A DNA stretch of 64,000 bases, from NCBI RefSeq assembly GCF_018873765.1, contig NC_057923.1, positions 9,188,413-9,252,412 on the forward strand, given 5' to 3'. How positions within the stretch are numbered: the first letter of the stretch is position 1; every line of letters starts with the position of its first letter. The notes below the pieces were generated by a model that ran no database searches, was not told where the DNA came from, and worked only from the letters and a program-made list of their open reading frames with translations. This document shows, piece after piece, positions 31,901 through 42,995 of the stretch. The DNA comes from Telopea speciosissima (taxonomy: Eukaryota > Streptophyta > Magnoliopsida > Proteales > Proteaceae). A program made the translations under genes and the position numbers.

Positions 31901-33178
31901 ACTGGTGTAGCAGTACTACCTGAAGAATTTGGGAGGCTTTCAAGTTTAATGGTATTGAAAATGGGAAAAAAAAACCCGCATCCTGAACTGTCCGAAAGCA
32001 CTGAATGTACCGAGTTGACTGCTCTCAATCCAAAGGATGGCTCCCATAAGCTCCTTGTTCTTCCTACTTCTTTCTCAAATCTCTCTTTATTACGTGAACT
32101 TTATGCTTCTTCCTGCAAAATATCTTGGATTCCTGATGATTTTGAGAAGTTGGCATCATTAGAGATCTTAAATCTGGGTCACAATAATCTCTGCAGCCTT
32201 CCATCCAGCCTAAGTGGTCTTTCTGTTCTCAAGAAACTGTATTTATCACATTGTACAGAGCTCAAGTCTCTCCCTCTGCTTCCCTCAAGTTTGGTTCTTC
32301 TAGATGTTACGAATTGCACTTCACTGGAAAGTATATTTGGTCTGTCAAATTTGGAGAAACTAGAGGAGCTGCACTTCACAAATTGCAAGAAAGTAGTGGA
32401 TGTTCCAGGCCTTGAATGCTTGAAGTCTTTAAGAAATTTGTATATGAGTGGTTGTAGCAAATGTCATCCGGTCATAAAGAGAAGATTCTCGAAGGTACTC
32501 TCTCTCTCTCTCATGCTCATAATGGGGCTAGTAACTTCAGATTTTGATATTGTTGGTGAATCCATGCTCTGACAACATTGCTAGGTATCTGTGTAAGCTA
32601 ATGCATGCTGAGTCCTGCACACAAACGGCCATATTCAAAGGTTTAATGACATGTTTTGACTACAGGTTGCTTTAAAGCATATGCAATCTTTAAGTTTCCC
32701 TGGAAGTGAAATACCAGACTGGTTGGTTAAGGAGACACTCAGGTTTTCAAGCCGAAAGAACCATAAGGTCAAAGCTGTGATTATAGCTGTTGTCATCTCT
32801 CTTGACCAACAATTACAAGATGACAATAGAAATAAGTTTCCTGCTATTGTAGACATTCAAGCGAATCTCCTTACAGATGACGCGCATGCGCCAAAACAGA
32901 GACACACGATGAAATTGCTAGGAGTTCCAATGACTGATGAGGATCAAGTATATTTCTTCCGCTATCAAAATCATCAACTAATTTTGGGCCTGCATGACGG
33001 CGATAAAATTCAGGTAACAGTGCGAAACACACCATGGTTTAGAGGACTTGAATTGAAGAAGTATGGGATCCATCTGGTTTTTGAAGATGATGATGACTAT
33101 GATGGTGATGAAGAATCATTGACTGAAATCCAACAATCCGTCTCTGAAAAACTGGCAAGGTTTTTCAGTTCCTTGTGA
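19925..33178 (+). CDS. TNL-C: complete TIR-NB-LRR disease-resistance protein
   Basis: Five exons: 19925-20385, 23865-24972, 29676-30095, 30875-32494 and 32666-33178. Phases agree (2,0,0,0); 4122 nt, 1373 residues. Same exon plan as TNL-B. TIR in exon 1; NB-ARC in exon 2 with GMGGIGKTT 211-219, kinase-2 to 297, GGLPLAL 376-382, CVFLDIACLF 430-439 and MHD 483-485. LRRs are in exons 3 and 4, and the C-JID-like domain is in exon 5 (GSEIPDWL; EDDDDYDGDEESL; ending ARFFSSL). Oddities: two in-frame single-codon losses in the TIR. FLSFRGxDTR reads FLSFGKDTR (Arg lost) and SRWCLEEL reads SRCLEEL (Trp lost); the presumed catalytic Glu (E87) remains. Exon 3 has a short internal repeat (LESK twice). Introns 1 (3.5 kb) and 2 (4.7 kb) are enlarged by mobile elements. 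The gene looks translatable; whether its TIR is active is uncertain. Confidence 0.9.
20848..23094 (-). pseudogene. Captured LEA_2/NHL (NDR1/HIN1-like) gene, broken
   Basis: On the - strand, 22,463-22,900 reads a proline-rich stretch, then SPVTDFIVGKPRNATLLRKP, RRTNPFVWCYAIICLIFSLL and a single membrane segment, ending in SVYLDSP at about 22,469. The protein resumes at about 21,168 with DYVNGDFIFLANFSNPN, RFEYLEIELYFFDRLIATQ and later PNLALEF and YNISGTF, ending near 20,848. This is the LEA_2 domain of NHL proteins, membrane proteins of which some act in defence. The 1.3-kb gap could be an original intron (a GTAATG donor is near, but one base seems missing). Breaks: TCAAGCCC is repeated three times at about 21,030, shifting the frame; the start region is interrupted; and the conserved C-terminus is lost. 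Not functional as protein. Confidence 0.75.
21240..21710 (+). repeat. Possible retroelement piece inside the captured gene's gap
   Basis: TGTTGGGCCTTTGATCCC near 21,240 followed by a TATATAAG near 21,570 looks like an LTR or promoter fragment. No partner copy, target duplication or primer site was found. Weak call. Confidence 0.25.
25879..26104 (+). repeat. Degenerate 5' LTR with primer-binding site
   Basis: Begins TGTTGAAATATTG, contains ATTATAAATAGAG near 26,022, and is followed at 26,105 by TGGTATCAGAGCCC, the initiator-Met tRNA primer site used by copia elements. The 3' LTR was not found. Confidence 0.6.
26647..27642. repeat. Tandem plus long inverted repeat in TNL-C intron 2
   Basis: A unit of about 204-224 bp starting CATTCTTTCAT is present twice in tandem (26647-26850 and 26851-27074). 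The second copy, extended to 27178, is repeated in inverse orientation at 27394-27642. The arms 26931-27178 and 27394-27642 (about 248 bp each) are separated by a 215-bp loop that itself holds an inverse piece of the unit start (about 27,190-27,260). Transcribed within the TNL-C intron, it could fold into a long hairpin. Confidence 0.75.
27976..28193 (+). pseudogene. copia gag N-terminal fragment
   Basis: From the ATG at 27976 the frame reads MEDSSTTSTRRVEG and later TKLNGANYLT, a TGA stop, then SRACMLTIRANNLQG. This is the usual start of copia-type gag (KLNGxNYLxWSR), with W changed to a stop. It is cut off before any zinc knuckle. Confidence 0.6.
28250..29217 (-). mobile_element. 5'-truncated Ty1/copia element (RNase H end plus 3' LTR part)
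   Basis: On the - strand, 29217-28468 is an open 249-codon frame, the C-terminal end of a copia polyprotein. It has YADADW-type GYTDADWAGSISDRQSTSGY, WRSKKQHVVARSSADADFRA, YCDNKAAI, HNPVQHDRTKHIKVDRHFI and DIFTKGL, the RNase H domain. A polypurine tract (TTGAGGGGGAG) follows, then an LTR beginning TGTTAGAGATTAGGGG at about 28,462 and extending to about 28,250. Integrase and most of the reverse transcriptase are missing. The open frame suggests a fairly recent insertion, opposite in direction to TNL-C. Confidence 0.85.
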
Positions 33179-33375
33179 TAACTTTGCCAAACCTTTTGTT
33201 ATAATGAATTAGGAGTGGTGCAACAATTGCAGCTTGAAATGACAATCTCAAGCAGTAGAAATCTTATTCTCTCATTTTGGTCTTCCTTTCTCCAACCCCT
33301 TATCAATGTGGGAAAAATCATTCTCACGAGGCCATGCTTGCCAAATAACTGACATAGGTTGGTCAGTGTGTGATA
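33179..33375 (+). other. TNL-C 3' untranslated region
   Basis: Follows the TGA stop; no other gene visible. I could not place a poly(A) signal with confidence. Confidence 0.4.
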
Positions 33376-33383
33376 GTTTAAGC

Positions 33384-33747
33384 TAAGGGTGTCAATCGAG
33401 TGGTTTGGTTCGGTTTTTTTTTCAGTTTTGGTCGGTTTGAGTTTCAGGGAAATCGAAACCGAATCAATAAAGACTCTTCGGCTGGGTTTCGGTTTGGTTT
33501 GGATTCGGGTTCATTTAGGTTTGTGTTAGTTTCAGTTTGGTTCGGTTTGAAAATTGGGTATAGATTGGTTTTGGGTAGGGTTTTTAGGGTTTGGGTTGGT
33601 TTTAGTGTTTGGCCTCATTGGTGGTCTGTCGGTTTAGTCCGAACTGATACCGAAATGTGTTCTAACCTGCAAACCGAAGGCAAACCGATAAGGCCTTGTT
33701 TCGGTTTGTATTGAGTCAATCAAGCTTGGCCGGTTTTGCCACCTTTA
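33384..33747. mobile_element. hAT-type MITE downstream of TNL-C
   Basis: Ends TAAGGGTGTCA and (inverted) TAAAGGTGGCA, flanked by a perfect 8-bp target duplication GTTTAAGC (33376-33383 and 33748-33755). Length 364 bp. The interior is made of GGTTTGGTTCGGTTT-like repeats. The 8-bp duplication and TAGGGGTG-like ends point to the hAT superfamily. Non-autonomous. A second family member lies at 61,439. Confidence 0.85.
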
Positions 33748-33755
33748 GTTTAAGC

Positions 33756-35356
33756 TATACCCATTACTAATAGGGTGGATCAGTTTCTAATTTTAACGGG
33801 TTGGTTCTAGAATGGTCCGATTTCAGCCCCAAATTGTAATTTTAATTCCAAATATGTTGGGTTGTATGCAGGTTTTGAGTGGAAGAGAAGTGGGCACAAT
33901 CGTGGGGCTAAAATTTTCCCCCAATATCAGTATCATTTTTTCACTTTTTTCCCCTCCCTTTGGTGGCATTTCTTACTTTGAATTTTTTTTTTGAAAAATG
34001 AAGGAATAAAAGGGTAGTTGAAACTTGAATGTGCCGAGGAAAATGCCAATGCTGGGAGGCTTCATATGATTGAATTGGCTTTGAAATTGCTACATCACCT
34101 TCCCATATAACAAAAGTAAGTGGGCCAAGTTAAGAAGCTTTGCCTTGAGTTTTATAAAAAATAAAAAATAAAAAAATTTGATAATAAAAAGAAAATGGTA
34201 ATCAAAGGAAAGATAGACCTTGAATTTCATAAAATTACAATAATGCATTTCATATTAATCGATTTACTGGTTTTTCTTTTAGATTTTGTTGTTTAGTTTT
34301 TCTTGTAGGTGAAGGGGGTTGGAATTTGTTTAAACAAAATTCAATTTTTCCTATGAAATTATTTGAAGATCAAGGGAAAAACCCATATATGGTGAAGAGT
34401 TATAAGATTAAGATGAAACACCAAATTTGACGGAAAATTTGACAAATTATCAATCTACAGTTCTACACAGCAAAAAACACAGTACACGACTGGTAAACCT
34501 TTATACTTTTTTTTTTTTTTTTTTTTTTTTTGGAGGGAGGGGATGTTATGTACAATAGTCCCACATCAGTCCTATAAGGGCTTGGATGTTGCATATATAA
34601 TATTGGGTTCCCTCCTCTTGTAGACCAGTTTATGAGGGTCAAGTCTTCCAATCGTAACATTGGTGCTTTCATTGACCCGTCTTTTACGATTGACTACTTA
34701 GGAGGGGCAACCTGGTGCCAGAACGAGTCCCTAGGAAAGGGCTACCTGTCACCGAACAAAATCCTGGAGCAAGGTGGTGCCGCCTTGAAAGGGCTACCTG
34801 ATCCGAAGTGGACCGACAAGGATGGTGCCGCCCAGGTTTTATGTTCCAAAACTTAGATTTTATATAGGACGCAACTACAAAGTAAATCAAGTCAGGCAAG
34901 AATGTTCAAGGTGTACGTAGTTCATAGCTGCCAAAGGTTAGAATCAAATTCCACACCACTGATTTTAGATGATGCTCATCTTATACTTAATTTCACAATT
35001 GAAAGCATCATTTGTAGTTTGGCACTGCATCATCTTAACCAAGTTTCATAACATTGCTCATCCTGGCAACACAACCATATAGAATATAAAAGTGATGTCA
35101 TTTTGTTCAACAATCAGCAATCAGGCTTTCTAAGAATTCTATTTTGGGAGAGAAAACTCATCCTTCAACCCCATCTGCCGGATGCATGTGTGCGCTTCAA
35201 TGGTCTGATCATGGTGGGTTTTCACTCATCCTTGTGTGCGCTTCAATGCTTTTGAATGCTGCTAAAGTAGTAATCTAGGTTCACTTCTAAATTTTATGCA
35301 TTGGATTCAAATGTATCATTTCATGTTGCCATCCTTCAACCCCATTAGCCGTTTAG
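33756..35356. other. Spacer between TNL-C and the 5-FCL gene
   Basis: AT-rich, with a long T-run near 34,508-34,531 and a short LTR-like piece (separate entry). The part next to 35,357 should be the 5-FCL 3' untranslated region. It contains the phrase CATCCTTCAACCCCAT twice (about 35,160 and 35,330). No gene seen. Confidence 0.5.
34544..34659 (+). repeat. Possible short solo LTR (TRIM-like)
   Basis: 116 bp from TGTTATGTAC to ATCGTAACA, with a TATATAATATT-like box. It is followed by TTGGTGCTTTCATTGAC, which resembles a primer-binding site. No second LTR or target duplication found. Confidence 0.35.
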
Positions 35357-36643
35357 TCACATCCTCTCAAATGCTGCGGGAGTAATTGGAATCACACCAG
35401 CCGGGGAAACAATTGCATCCACAGGAATATCATTAGGAGTGACAGCGATGACGCCCTCATCCATTATCTGCAAAGAATATGACAGTGCAACTGCAGACAA
35501 ACAAGAGCTAAGCAAGCATCAAAAGAGAAGGTTCAGAAGACTTCCAGAATTAGATTTACCAAAGAGAGGTTGATTCCATTTCCGCTCTGCAGCAAGCTTT
35601 TGGTATTTATTCAGGAGCATATCATAATAACTTTTTCGAGTGTGCATCATATAAGGTCACGAACCATGGAAAAGCAAAAACAGACTTCATAAATAACGTG
35701 CATGAAAGCATAGTAACCATAATTAAAGGAAGAACTAAAATGAACGAGAAGAAGAAAAAAAGGAGGAATAATTCCATTTTCCTGAAACATGACCCAATAG
35801 GATACCATGTGATATTCATTTGTGCTATATTCACACATCAGAGATATGACTAGTTGGCACAACAGACAGGCTAAGGAAGTGAATCACCAAAAGTAACTGA
35901 TGTGGTGTAATGGGATTTATGAAGCCAACACAGATAGTTGGATAAGGTAGGATGATGATGATGAAGATGGTATAATTATTTGTTTGGTGAAGGGACACTA
36001 ATAACAGATTGAATGAATCATTTTCCGTTCTGCTACACTGGTCTCTCATTAGGCAAACAATATGAAAAAAAGTACAAGCAAATATAGATCAACTTACCCT
36101 CCGCCACGGCCCAGGCGTCTTCCAGATCTGTCAAAGGCGAGCCCTGGTAATAAAAGAATAAAGATCAGAAAGCAGGGATTCAACTACAGCTTTTGGTGTA
36201 GTATGGAATAATGCAGTGAATTATTTCCACCACCCCCCACCCTCCCCCAAAAAAAAAGTGAGGAGATGGAAAGGAAGGATTACCTGGTAGAAGGAACAAG
36301 TCCACTGGGTCAGTAGCCTGCATAACTGCACCACAAGAACTATTTTAGATGTACAATTGAATTCAGTTTCACCAGCCATCACCAACGGTACCCCAAATCC
36401 ATGGAGATCCCAAAGGTAAATATAAAACCAAGTCTTATGAAAAAGAACAAGACATCAGAAGAATGTTATCATCAATTAGACAGAAGTGGGTTCAAGTGAA
36501 GAGGCAAGGAAATAGTCCCAAAGCTTCAGAAAAGTGGGAAATCTTAATAAGGGGCTAAAAGAATAAAAATATAAAAATGACATTATTATATCTCACTTAA
36601 TTTTATTTGCAAGATTATTATATCTCATTTACTTTTCTTTGCA

Positions 36644-36681
<38 letters not shown>

Positions 36682-39600
36682 TATCCTTAAACCTTTTGGG
36701 TAAAGGATCGCTGCATTAGAAAAAGGCAAAAACTAAATACTACATTTTTTTTTTTTGATAAAATACAATACTACATGATGGTTTGATTTTATTTTATTTT
36801 AAAAAAAAATCAGCAACTGAAGTATGGTTTCACTATATGTAAGCCTATGAGAGATGTACAAGGTAAGCATCAAGAACAGGGACCAATGCAAATAACAGAA
36901 GACAGCTATATCACCCACAGTCTCATTAATTAAAATTTTTTTATCTCAACAAAAAAATTTATTTTTACTATATGAGCAAACCACCAACTTGTGGACAATC
37001 ATGAATGGGAAGCCAATGCAACAACATAAATTCTAAAGGAAGCAACAGCTGTCATGACCATATTTGCTATTCCACCGCCTCAACTCTCGATAACCTATTG
37101 GTTGCAGGTTCAAAACTAGGAAACAGACTCTCCTGTGAAGGAGGCAAGGCTGCGTACATTTAGTAGCTGGAGCCTCGTGCACTGGGTAGCTCGTCTCAGA
37201 ATCTCAATGTCCCCCCCCCCTCCACCCCAACAAACAAAATATGGCAGATCTGAACTCTCCACACCCCCAACCCAAAAATAAAAAACAAAAATAGAGAAAA
37301 ACAGAAATCGCTCCATTACCTACCGGGCCCTTCCCAAAACAACCTAAGCTTCTTGACTAAAAGTATGGAAGTCGGTGATTATCTTGACTTCTTTTTCCTC
37401 CTCTTTTTTTTTTGGGTTGGAGGGGAGGGGGGGGGGAGGGGAGGGAGGGGGTGAGTGGGTTGGAGAGATTAAAAGTATGGAAGTCGGTGATTCCAGGCAG
37501 AAACCACTACTAAAAATTGAAAATTCCAGGCTAACAACAAAAGAAGCACATACAAATTATCTGTTGAATTATCCAACCCAAAAGCTTAAACTGTTAGATG
37601 GAAAGGCCCAACTGGTATATAAAGTTATTTCAAGGTCTCAAACTTAATTGAAGTGGGAATATTCCCAAACACTCCTCCTCAAATGGTACATGAGGCACAT
37701 GTGATTCCTCATAACTAGATCGTACACGTGGATGTATTATTGAAGTATTGTAGGAGATCTACATCATCAACTATAAAACAACCTAAGCTTCTCCCTTCAT
37801 GAACAATGATTCTATTAGGGAAGCATACAATATACAAGGAGAGGTTACGTGCTGTTATGATGGAAGGCTTAATAATTTCTCAGCTAACACTTTCATTGCA
37901 TCCCCTCTGTTTTTATTTCTCTTATTTTTTTTTCCATGATATGTAATCAAGTTCTCCAAACAAGAATTTACTACATATTAGATACATCAAATGTTCAAAT
38001 TCCTTGACAATGAATATCTTTGAAAGACGAGGTACCATGTCATGGTACCAAGCGAAAAAAGTAAGCTTATTTGAGAACATCCATGATGCAGAAATAACTC
38101 ATAATACAGCAATTCAGATCAGGAAAAAAAGTCATGACTTAACATATAAGAAACAAAAGAAAAGGGATACCATCTTCACGTTGATTTCCATCACTGTCTA
38201 CTGGGGCTGGCTCCAAAATGTTCATTGAATTTGGAATTAGATCAGAGGTATTTGAGATATTGAGCATTCGCATGTAGCTATTCCTATCCTCAACCCGCGG
38301 GACATAAAGCTTTTTCCTCTTCTGCTTCTGACCCTCTTGATTGAAAACAAATGATAAGAAATCCGAGACAAACTTAACTATACACTTCACAAAATTCACC
38401 ATAACAACACAAAAGAAAAATGTAATCTCTTAAGAGAACTGAGGCAGTGTTTGCTTTTGCTTTTGCTTTCAGAAAGCATCCAACATCTAGTTGATTTGCT
38501 TGATGAAACAATTGTGCTTCTCCCCTCCCCCCCCCCCCCCCCAACCCCCCACCAACAACGTGCATATGCACATGTCATGGCCAATGCAAACACATGTGTG
38601 CACAGATAAAAAAGAAACCTAAAAACAACACATACTGTAAAAACACCTTATAATTCATCTATCAAATGAGCTTTCAATGATGAGAAATTTTGACTCGCAT
38701 AAAAAGAAAAAATGCAATCCCATAAAACAAACAAAACTGCATATTGACTGTAACCTTAATGGACACTTCACCACCTCCTCAGCCAGCCGTATATTAAAGT
38801 TGTGGGACTGGGAATTCACCCCTCCCCATTAGATGAATTCCTTAATACTTATTTGGAAAAAAGGGAAAATGTACTGGTACATCACCATTTTTTTAGAATT
38901 GATCTCAATCATCTGATCCATCCATTTATTTCCTAAACCACTCACCATATTTCTTTCATGTGAAATTGTGTATACATGATCATGTGTTTGTGTCTGTCTG
39001 TCTGCAAAGTAATGACAACAACTTTCATTGATATCAGCAAAAATGAATTACAAGAAGAGGTACACTATGGTTTATGAGCTGCACATGAATGAACATAAAT
39101 AAACTTAATCATCCATTTAGAACATTATGGGATATATTTTGATTACAATCATCCAAACAAGTTGAATATTACCCCAAATGATGTATTAAGTGGAACCAAC
39201 AAGATTATTGTCCTGAAACCTCTTCCCCAACCAGTGAGAAGAATGTGTTCAATCACACACTACCCATATAACAGCTGGCAGTAAGAGTTCTTTTGTAAAA
39301 CATCAATGCAGTATTTGGAAGGTATCCCAGACATCCAAAATTTCCATAAGCGAAAGGGGTATAAAAAACATAAGATACATAAAGAAGGGGAAGAAGGCCA
39401 CATTCATTAGTGATCCCACTGACATGCTAATGTACTAGCAGCCTAATCACATTATCGGAAAAATGGCTTTTGAAAGAATGGTCAAAAATATGTCAATTAC
39501 CTTCTACAAAAAGTCAGGTAGAAAATTCAACTGCCAATCAAGGTATTATATCACTTTGTGCAAATAAAAAGTTGCGACACAACCTAGGCACATCAACAGT

Positions 39601-41040
39601 CAAGGTGGAATAGAAAATGCACCTTCAGCTGTATTGCACAATATTGCTGATAAAATTTTTGATGTGTTGACTTCCCGCAAGGAATCACAGCTTACATAAG
39701 CACATAAACTCTTACTGGACTTAAACCATGAAGCTTCCAAAACAATATCCTGAATTGCAATATCTGAAAGGAGCCAATTTTCGAAATAGGTGGTCACCGA
39801 ATAAATAGTGTATCTAAGAAATGAAAAGTAAATATATTAAATAAGATTTCTTCCTACGAAGTGTCATCTGTGAGCTATAAAATTTTAATACCATTCCTCT
39901 CTCAAGAATTGAGCACAAAAGAACTAAGAAAAAAAAAAATTTACAACACATAAGAAACAACAAAGAGATATAACATAATGACTATGTTGAAATCAGAGTA
40001 GGGCATTGAAAAATCTTTTGTTACCTAATAAATACTCTTGAACATAATAATGCATTGATGAAAAAAATCCAAAATTTAGTTCTAGTTTACAGACAACTAA
40101 TCCAAAACATAGCTCTAGGCTAGGTAAAACAACATTATGTTATACAAATTTTGGAATTATGAAGCATCACAGATTTAGATTTATTATAAAGACCACAGGT
40201 TTTAATAAGAAGTTTACCTCTTAAGTATCTGAGAGTTTCTTTCACCAAGAAGAAAGATAAAAATATAACCAGCAATGTTTCATAACTAAATCAAAGCCTA
40301 AAAAGAGGTTCAAATTCAAACTTTACCATGTCCATATCTTCTCAAAAATTTGAACTTCCACATTATTTATGTCCCAGTGTATTAATTGAATTGCCCAAGA
40401 GTCTTATAAGCAATCAGAAAATACCACTCTGCACCAACCTAACAATAGAAATCGGGTAGGTTCCTTGCCAGTATTTGGATTTGTTCTGAAGGTATTGAAA
40501 AAAGGGTAACTAATTGCAGAGTGAAGCAAAATGAATTAATAAGAAATAGGTTCAACGCGGCCGTGACTAGTTGTCACTTGGAATGAAAGGAATCCAGCAT
40601 GTTTTCCCTTAGCACTAAGTACTCCTACTCCATACAGATAACTAATTTACCTATAGTAGCAACTCCAACGATAATCAGCATTCTCTGCACAGACCAGTTT
40701 TGGTCTCTCTCAGACTAAGAACATGAGCTTTCAATTGAACAAAAATTGAATCAAAAAAGAAGAAGAAAAAACCTTCAAGGGATCTCTGTGCGCGAGTCAT
40801 GAGCTTGAGCTCCTTGCGCACATTTGATCGAAGGGCTTTCTTCTGCTTAGCAATGGCGTCGAGACTAGCGTCTTCATTCATTTTGACGAAGGAGCGGTGA
40901 GAGTTACCGGGTGGGGGATGAGTAACAGAACGGACGGACCTGATGGGGAAGTAGATTTGAGACGCTGCGGATGCAAATGGAGAAGCTTGGATCATCAGCA
41001 GCACCTCCTTTGTCTTCTGGATTAACCCATCTTTTCTCAT
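35357..41040 (-). CDS. 5FCL: 5-formyltetrahydrofolate cyclo-ligase (methenyl-THF synthetase), mitochondrial
   Basis: Seven exons on the - strand: 41040-40773, 39763-39623, 38335-38171, 36325-36284, 36143-36098, 35630-35560 and 35490-35357. Phases agree throughout; 867 nt, 288 residues (the Arabidopsis protein is about 277). It converts 5-formyl-THF to 5,10-methenyl-THF using ATP, the only known way to recycle that folate. Visible motifs: SLDAIAKQKKALRSNVRKEL at the start of the enzyme domain; ASWFKSSKSLCAYVS; KKLYVPRVED about 144-153; MNILEPAPVD; GRRLGRGGGYYD 213-224 (ATP/substrate loop); AVTPNDIPVDAIVSPAGVIP near the end. The N-terminus (MIQASPFASAASQIYFPIRS and on) looks like a mitochondrial transit peptide. 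The start could be ATG 41040 or the in-frame ATG 15 codons later. The donor of intron 1 (GTTTTT) is weak. Confidence 0.93.
36647..36675. repeat. (TC)n microsatellite
   Basis: About 14 TC units, in intron 3 of the 5-FCL gene. Confidence 0.95.
37050..37195 (+). mobile_element. Diverged Au-like SINE in 5-FCL intron 3
   Basis: Contains GGTTCAAAACTAGGAAACAG, AAGGCTGCGTACATT and GAGCCTCGTGCACTGGGTA, the body and 3' end of the Au SINE family. Pieces are missing and no target duplication was found, so it is older than the two copies in the CLE gene. Confidence 0.65.
37358..37492. repeat. 23-bp direct repeat around a G-rich insert
   Basis: The 23-bp phrase at 37358-37380 (containing AGTATGGAAGTCGGTGATT) is repeated exactly at 37470-37492. 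Between the copies lies an 89-bp piece with a T-run and a long GGGAGGGG tract. It looks like a filled duplication in 5-FCL intron 3. Confidence 0.8.
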
Positions 41041-41265
41041 ATTCTGCACTCGATAAACAAATACCAATCCATCTCCATAGCCATGGAACCTTCCACTTTG
41101 GGTTTTTAAAATCGGGAATCGAATCAATGAATCAGTAGTTTCATATCGGAATAGACTTTGACTGATCCAACAGATTTGTGACAATCCCGGCCGATTCCGA
41201 CCAATTTCAATCCTTTCGGACCTTTGGTATAATTGGTTTTCCTTTACCTTTTTTTAGAAAGCACG
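41041..41265 (-). promoter_or_regulatory. Upstream region of 5-FCL
   Basis: Should hold the leader and core promoter of the - strand folate gene. I see no clear TATA box. The region shortly beyond is occupied by repeats. Confidence 0.35.
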
Positions 41266-41269
41266 CTAC

Positions 41270-41615
41270 CTAGGAATTATTATCCTATGCACTAACTGCA
41301 CGGTGTTGTACTGCATCGGGCAGCTGCAGAGGCCATGTGCATCATGTGGGGCCCACTGAGTCACATGGCATCTGCTGCACCACACGATGCAATACTGCAT
41401 CGTGTAGTTACAGTACTGCATCGTGCAGTTACAGGAGAGGATAACGATTCCGCTACCTAGTCACATGGGGTGTCCGGCCCCTGCACCCAGACATAGGGCT
41501 ACGTAAAATGACCGTCGAGTCCTCAAGAATTTTCACCTTTCCATGAGGGCATGATGATCATTTCACGCAGCCTATGCTGGACACAGGGACCACACACTGC
41601 ACGCAATCAAGTAAT
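41270..41615. repeat. Repeat cluster: GGATAACGATTC family and a TGACCGTC foldback
   Basis: 41,270-41,455 has repeated ACTGCATCGTGTAGTTACAG units and ends with GGATAACGATTC, like the pair at 4,540-4,715. 41,490-41,610 (AAAATGACCGTC ... GATCATTTCACGCAGCC) is a second short family with partner copies near 43,790, 59,700 and 60,750. Confidence 0.55.
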
Positions 41616-41664
41616 TTCTTGTTTTTTTAACAACTAGGTATCGTTCTCTTTCCCCTTTTTATTT

Positions 41665-42960
41665 TTGGTTGTTGTTGAAGGGGGTGGAGAGGGGGGGAGG
41701 GGAGGGGGTATTAAAATCCTCTGCAATACCAGCGGGGCGGCCGTGCACATCCGGTGGCACAGCAAAGGCCATGTGTGCCATGTGTGCCACCTGGCCTCTG
41801 CTTGTGCTGTTAGATGTGCACTGCTGCCCCGCCGGTACTGCAGAGGATCCTGGTCCGGCGAGGGGATGGGGGTGGGTGGGGAGGGATGTGTTTAGTTACA
41901 CCTTCCAAGAAAATGACATGCTTGGAGTTGAGCTCAGCTCCGCATACGAGGTCGTTCCTCAGGAGCCGACCTCTATTTAGAGGAATCCACTGCCATCAAG
42001 TGGGTCCAGTGGATTCCATCTAAGTGGAGGTCAGCTCCTGTTGCGTGTGGAATTCTCCGATGCTTGGTTCGCCTACGGATGAGCCTGCAGAGACCAAGTG
42101 ATGAGCACAAGAGGCCCGGTGTGGCTCCGGCCTAGGACTCTTTGATGCTCAAGTTAGATCACCAGTGCAACAGCTTAACAACTAGGAAAAGTGAGATGAG
42201 GAATGGTGCTCCGTACCTGGGTCTTTATTGAGTGAAGATGAGATGAGGCGGTTGGAAGCGTCCTAGTATGGTAAGAGTCCTTCTTTTGGAAGGCTCTCTC
42301 GCGTAGAGCAGAGTGGAGAGCTATTTTCGGGGTTGGGCTCTTATTAAGGTAAGAGTCCATATAAAGTATGATTTTGTATTACGCCGAGATCGTGGCTCAA
42401 CCCTTATCCCGTGATTCCTGGGATGTGCTGACGTGGCCCCACGATCCCTAGTGGGACATTATGGTAGCTTCTATGGAGGAGGGCTCGGCCTGGGAGGTCG
42501 GCCTCAGAGCTCGGCTTAGGAGCTCGGCCCCGGCCTGTATGACCTGAGGGTCATCACTAGTTGTGTGAGCTTGGCCGCGCTATGGTGCTCCAATCAAGAC
42601 CGACTTGAGTAGGCTCGGACCGTGGGGTCGGCGAGCTTGCTACTCAATCGTGATGGGGGATCTCTGGGTTGGTACTGGTCTGTCGTGTCGTGCGGCCAGA
42701 GATCGTCCGAAGAGCTCTGCCCACTGGGTCGGCCTCGTCTGACCCGTACTAGTTCGGCTCAGCATCCGGTTGACTTGGATGTGTCCAACGAGCTCGGCCA
42801 AGCAGTAAGGTTCGTCGAAGATCGGGTCGGCCCGGTCTTCCACTGAGCTCAGTTCGGCCATGTGGTAACTTTTGATTGGTGGGGTGTTTTATGCCTTACC
42901 AGCTTCCAAGGAGCGAGCTTGTGCGAGAAGGTGAGCCAGACTCGCTTGAATAAAGGATCT
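41665..42960. other. GC-rich repeat-like stretch
   Basis: Clearly richer in G and C than its surroundings, with many GAGCTCGGCC and GGTCGGCC phrases (42,480-42,850). Frames on both strands are short and match nothing. It reads like the LTR or interior of a decayed retroelement, but I found no ends. Confidence 0.4.
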
Positions 42961-42995
42961 AGCAATTTCTTTTAAAAAAAAATAAAGGGCAGCAG

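Noticed and set aside
41665-42023. Gly- and Cys-rich frames near 41.7-42.0 kb
   Set aside because: They are products of a GGGAGGGG tract and GC-rich repeat DNA, with no start context, domain or splice pattern.
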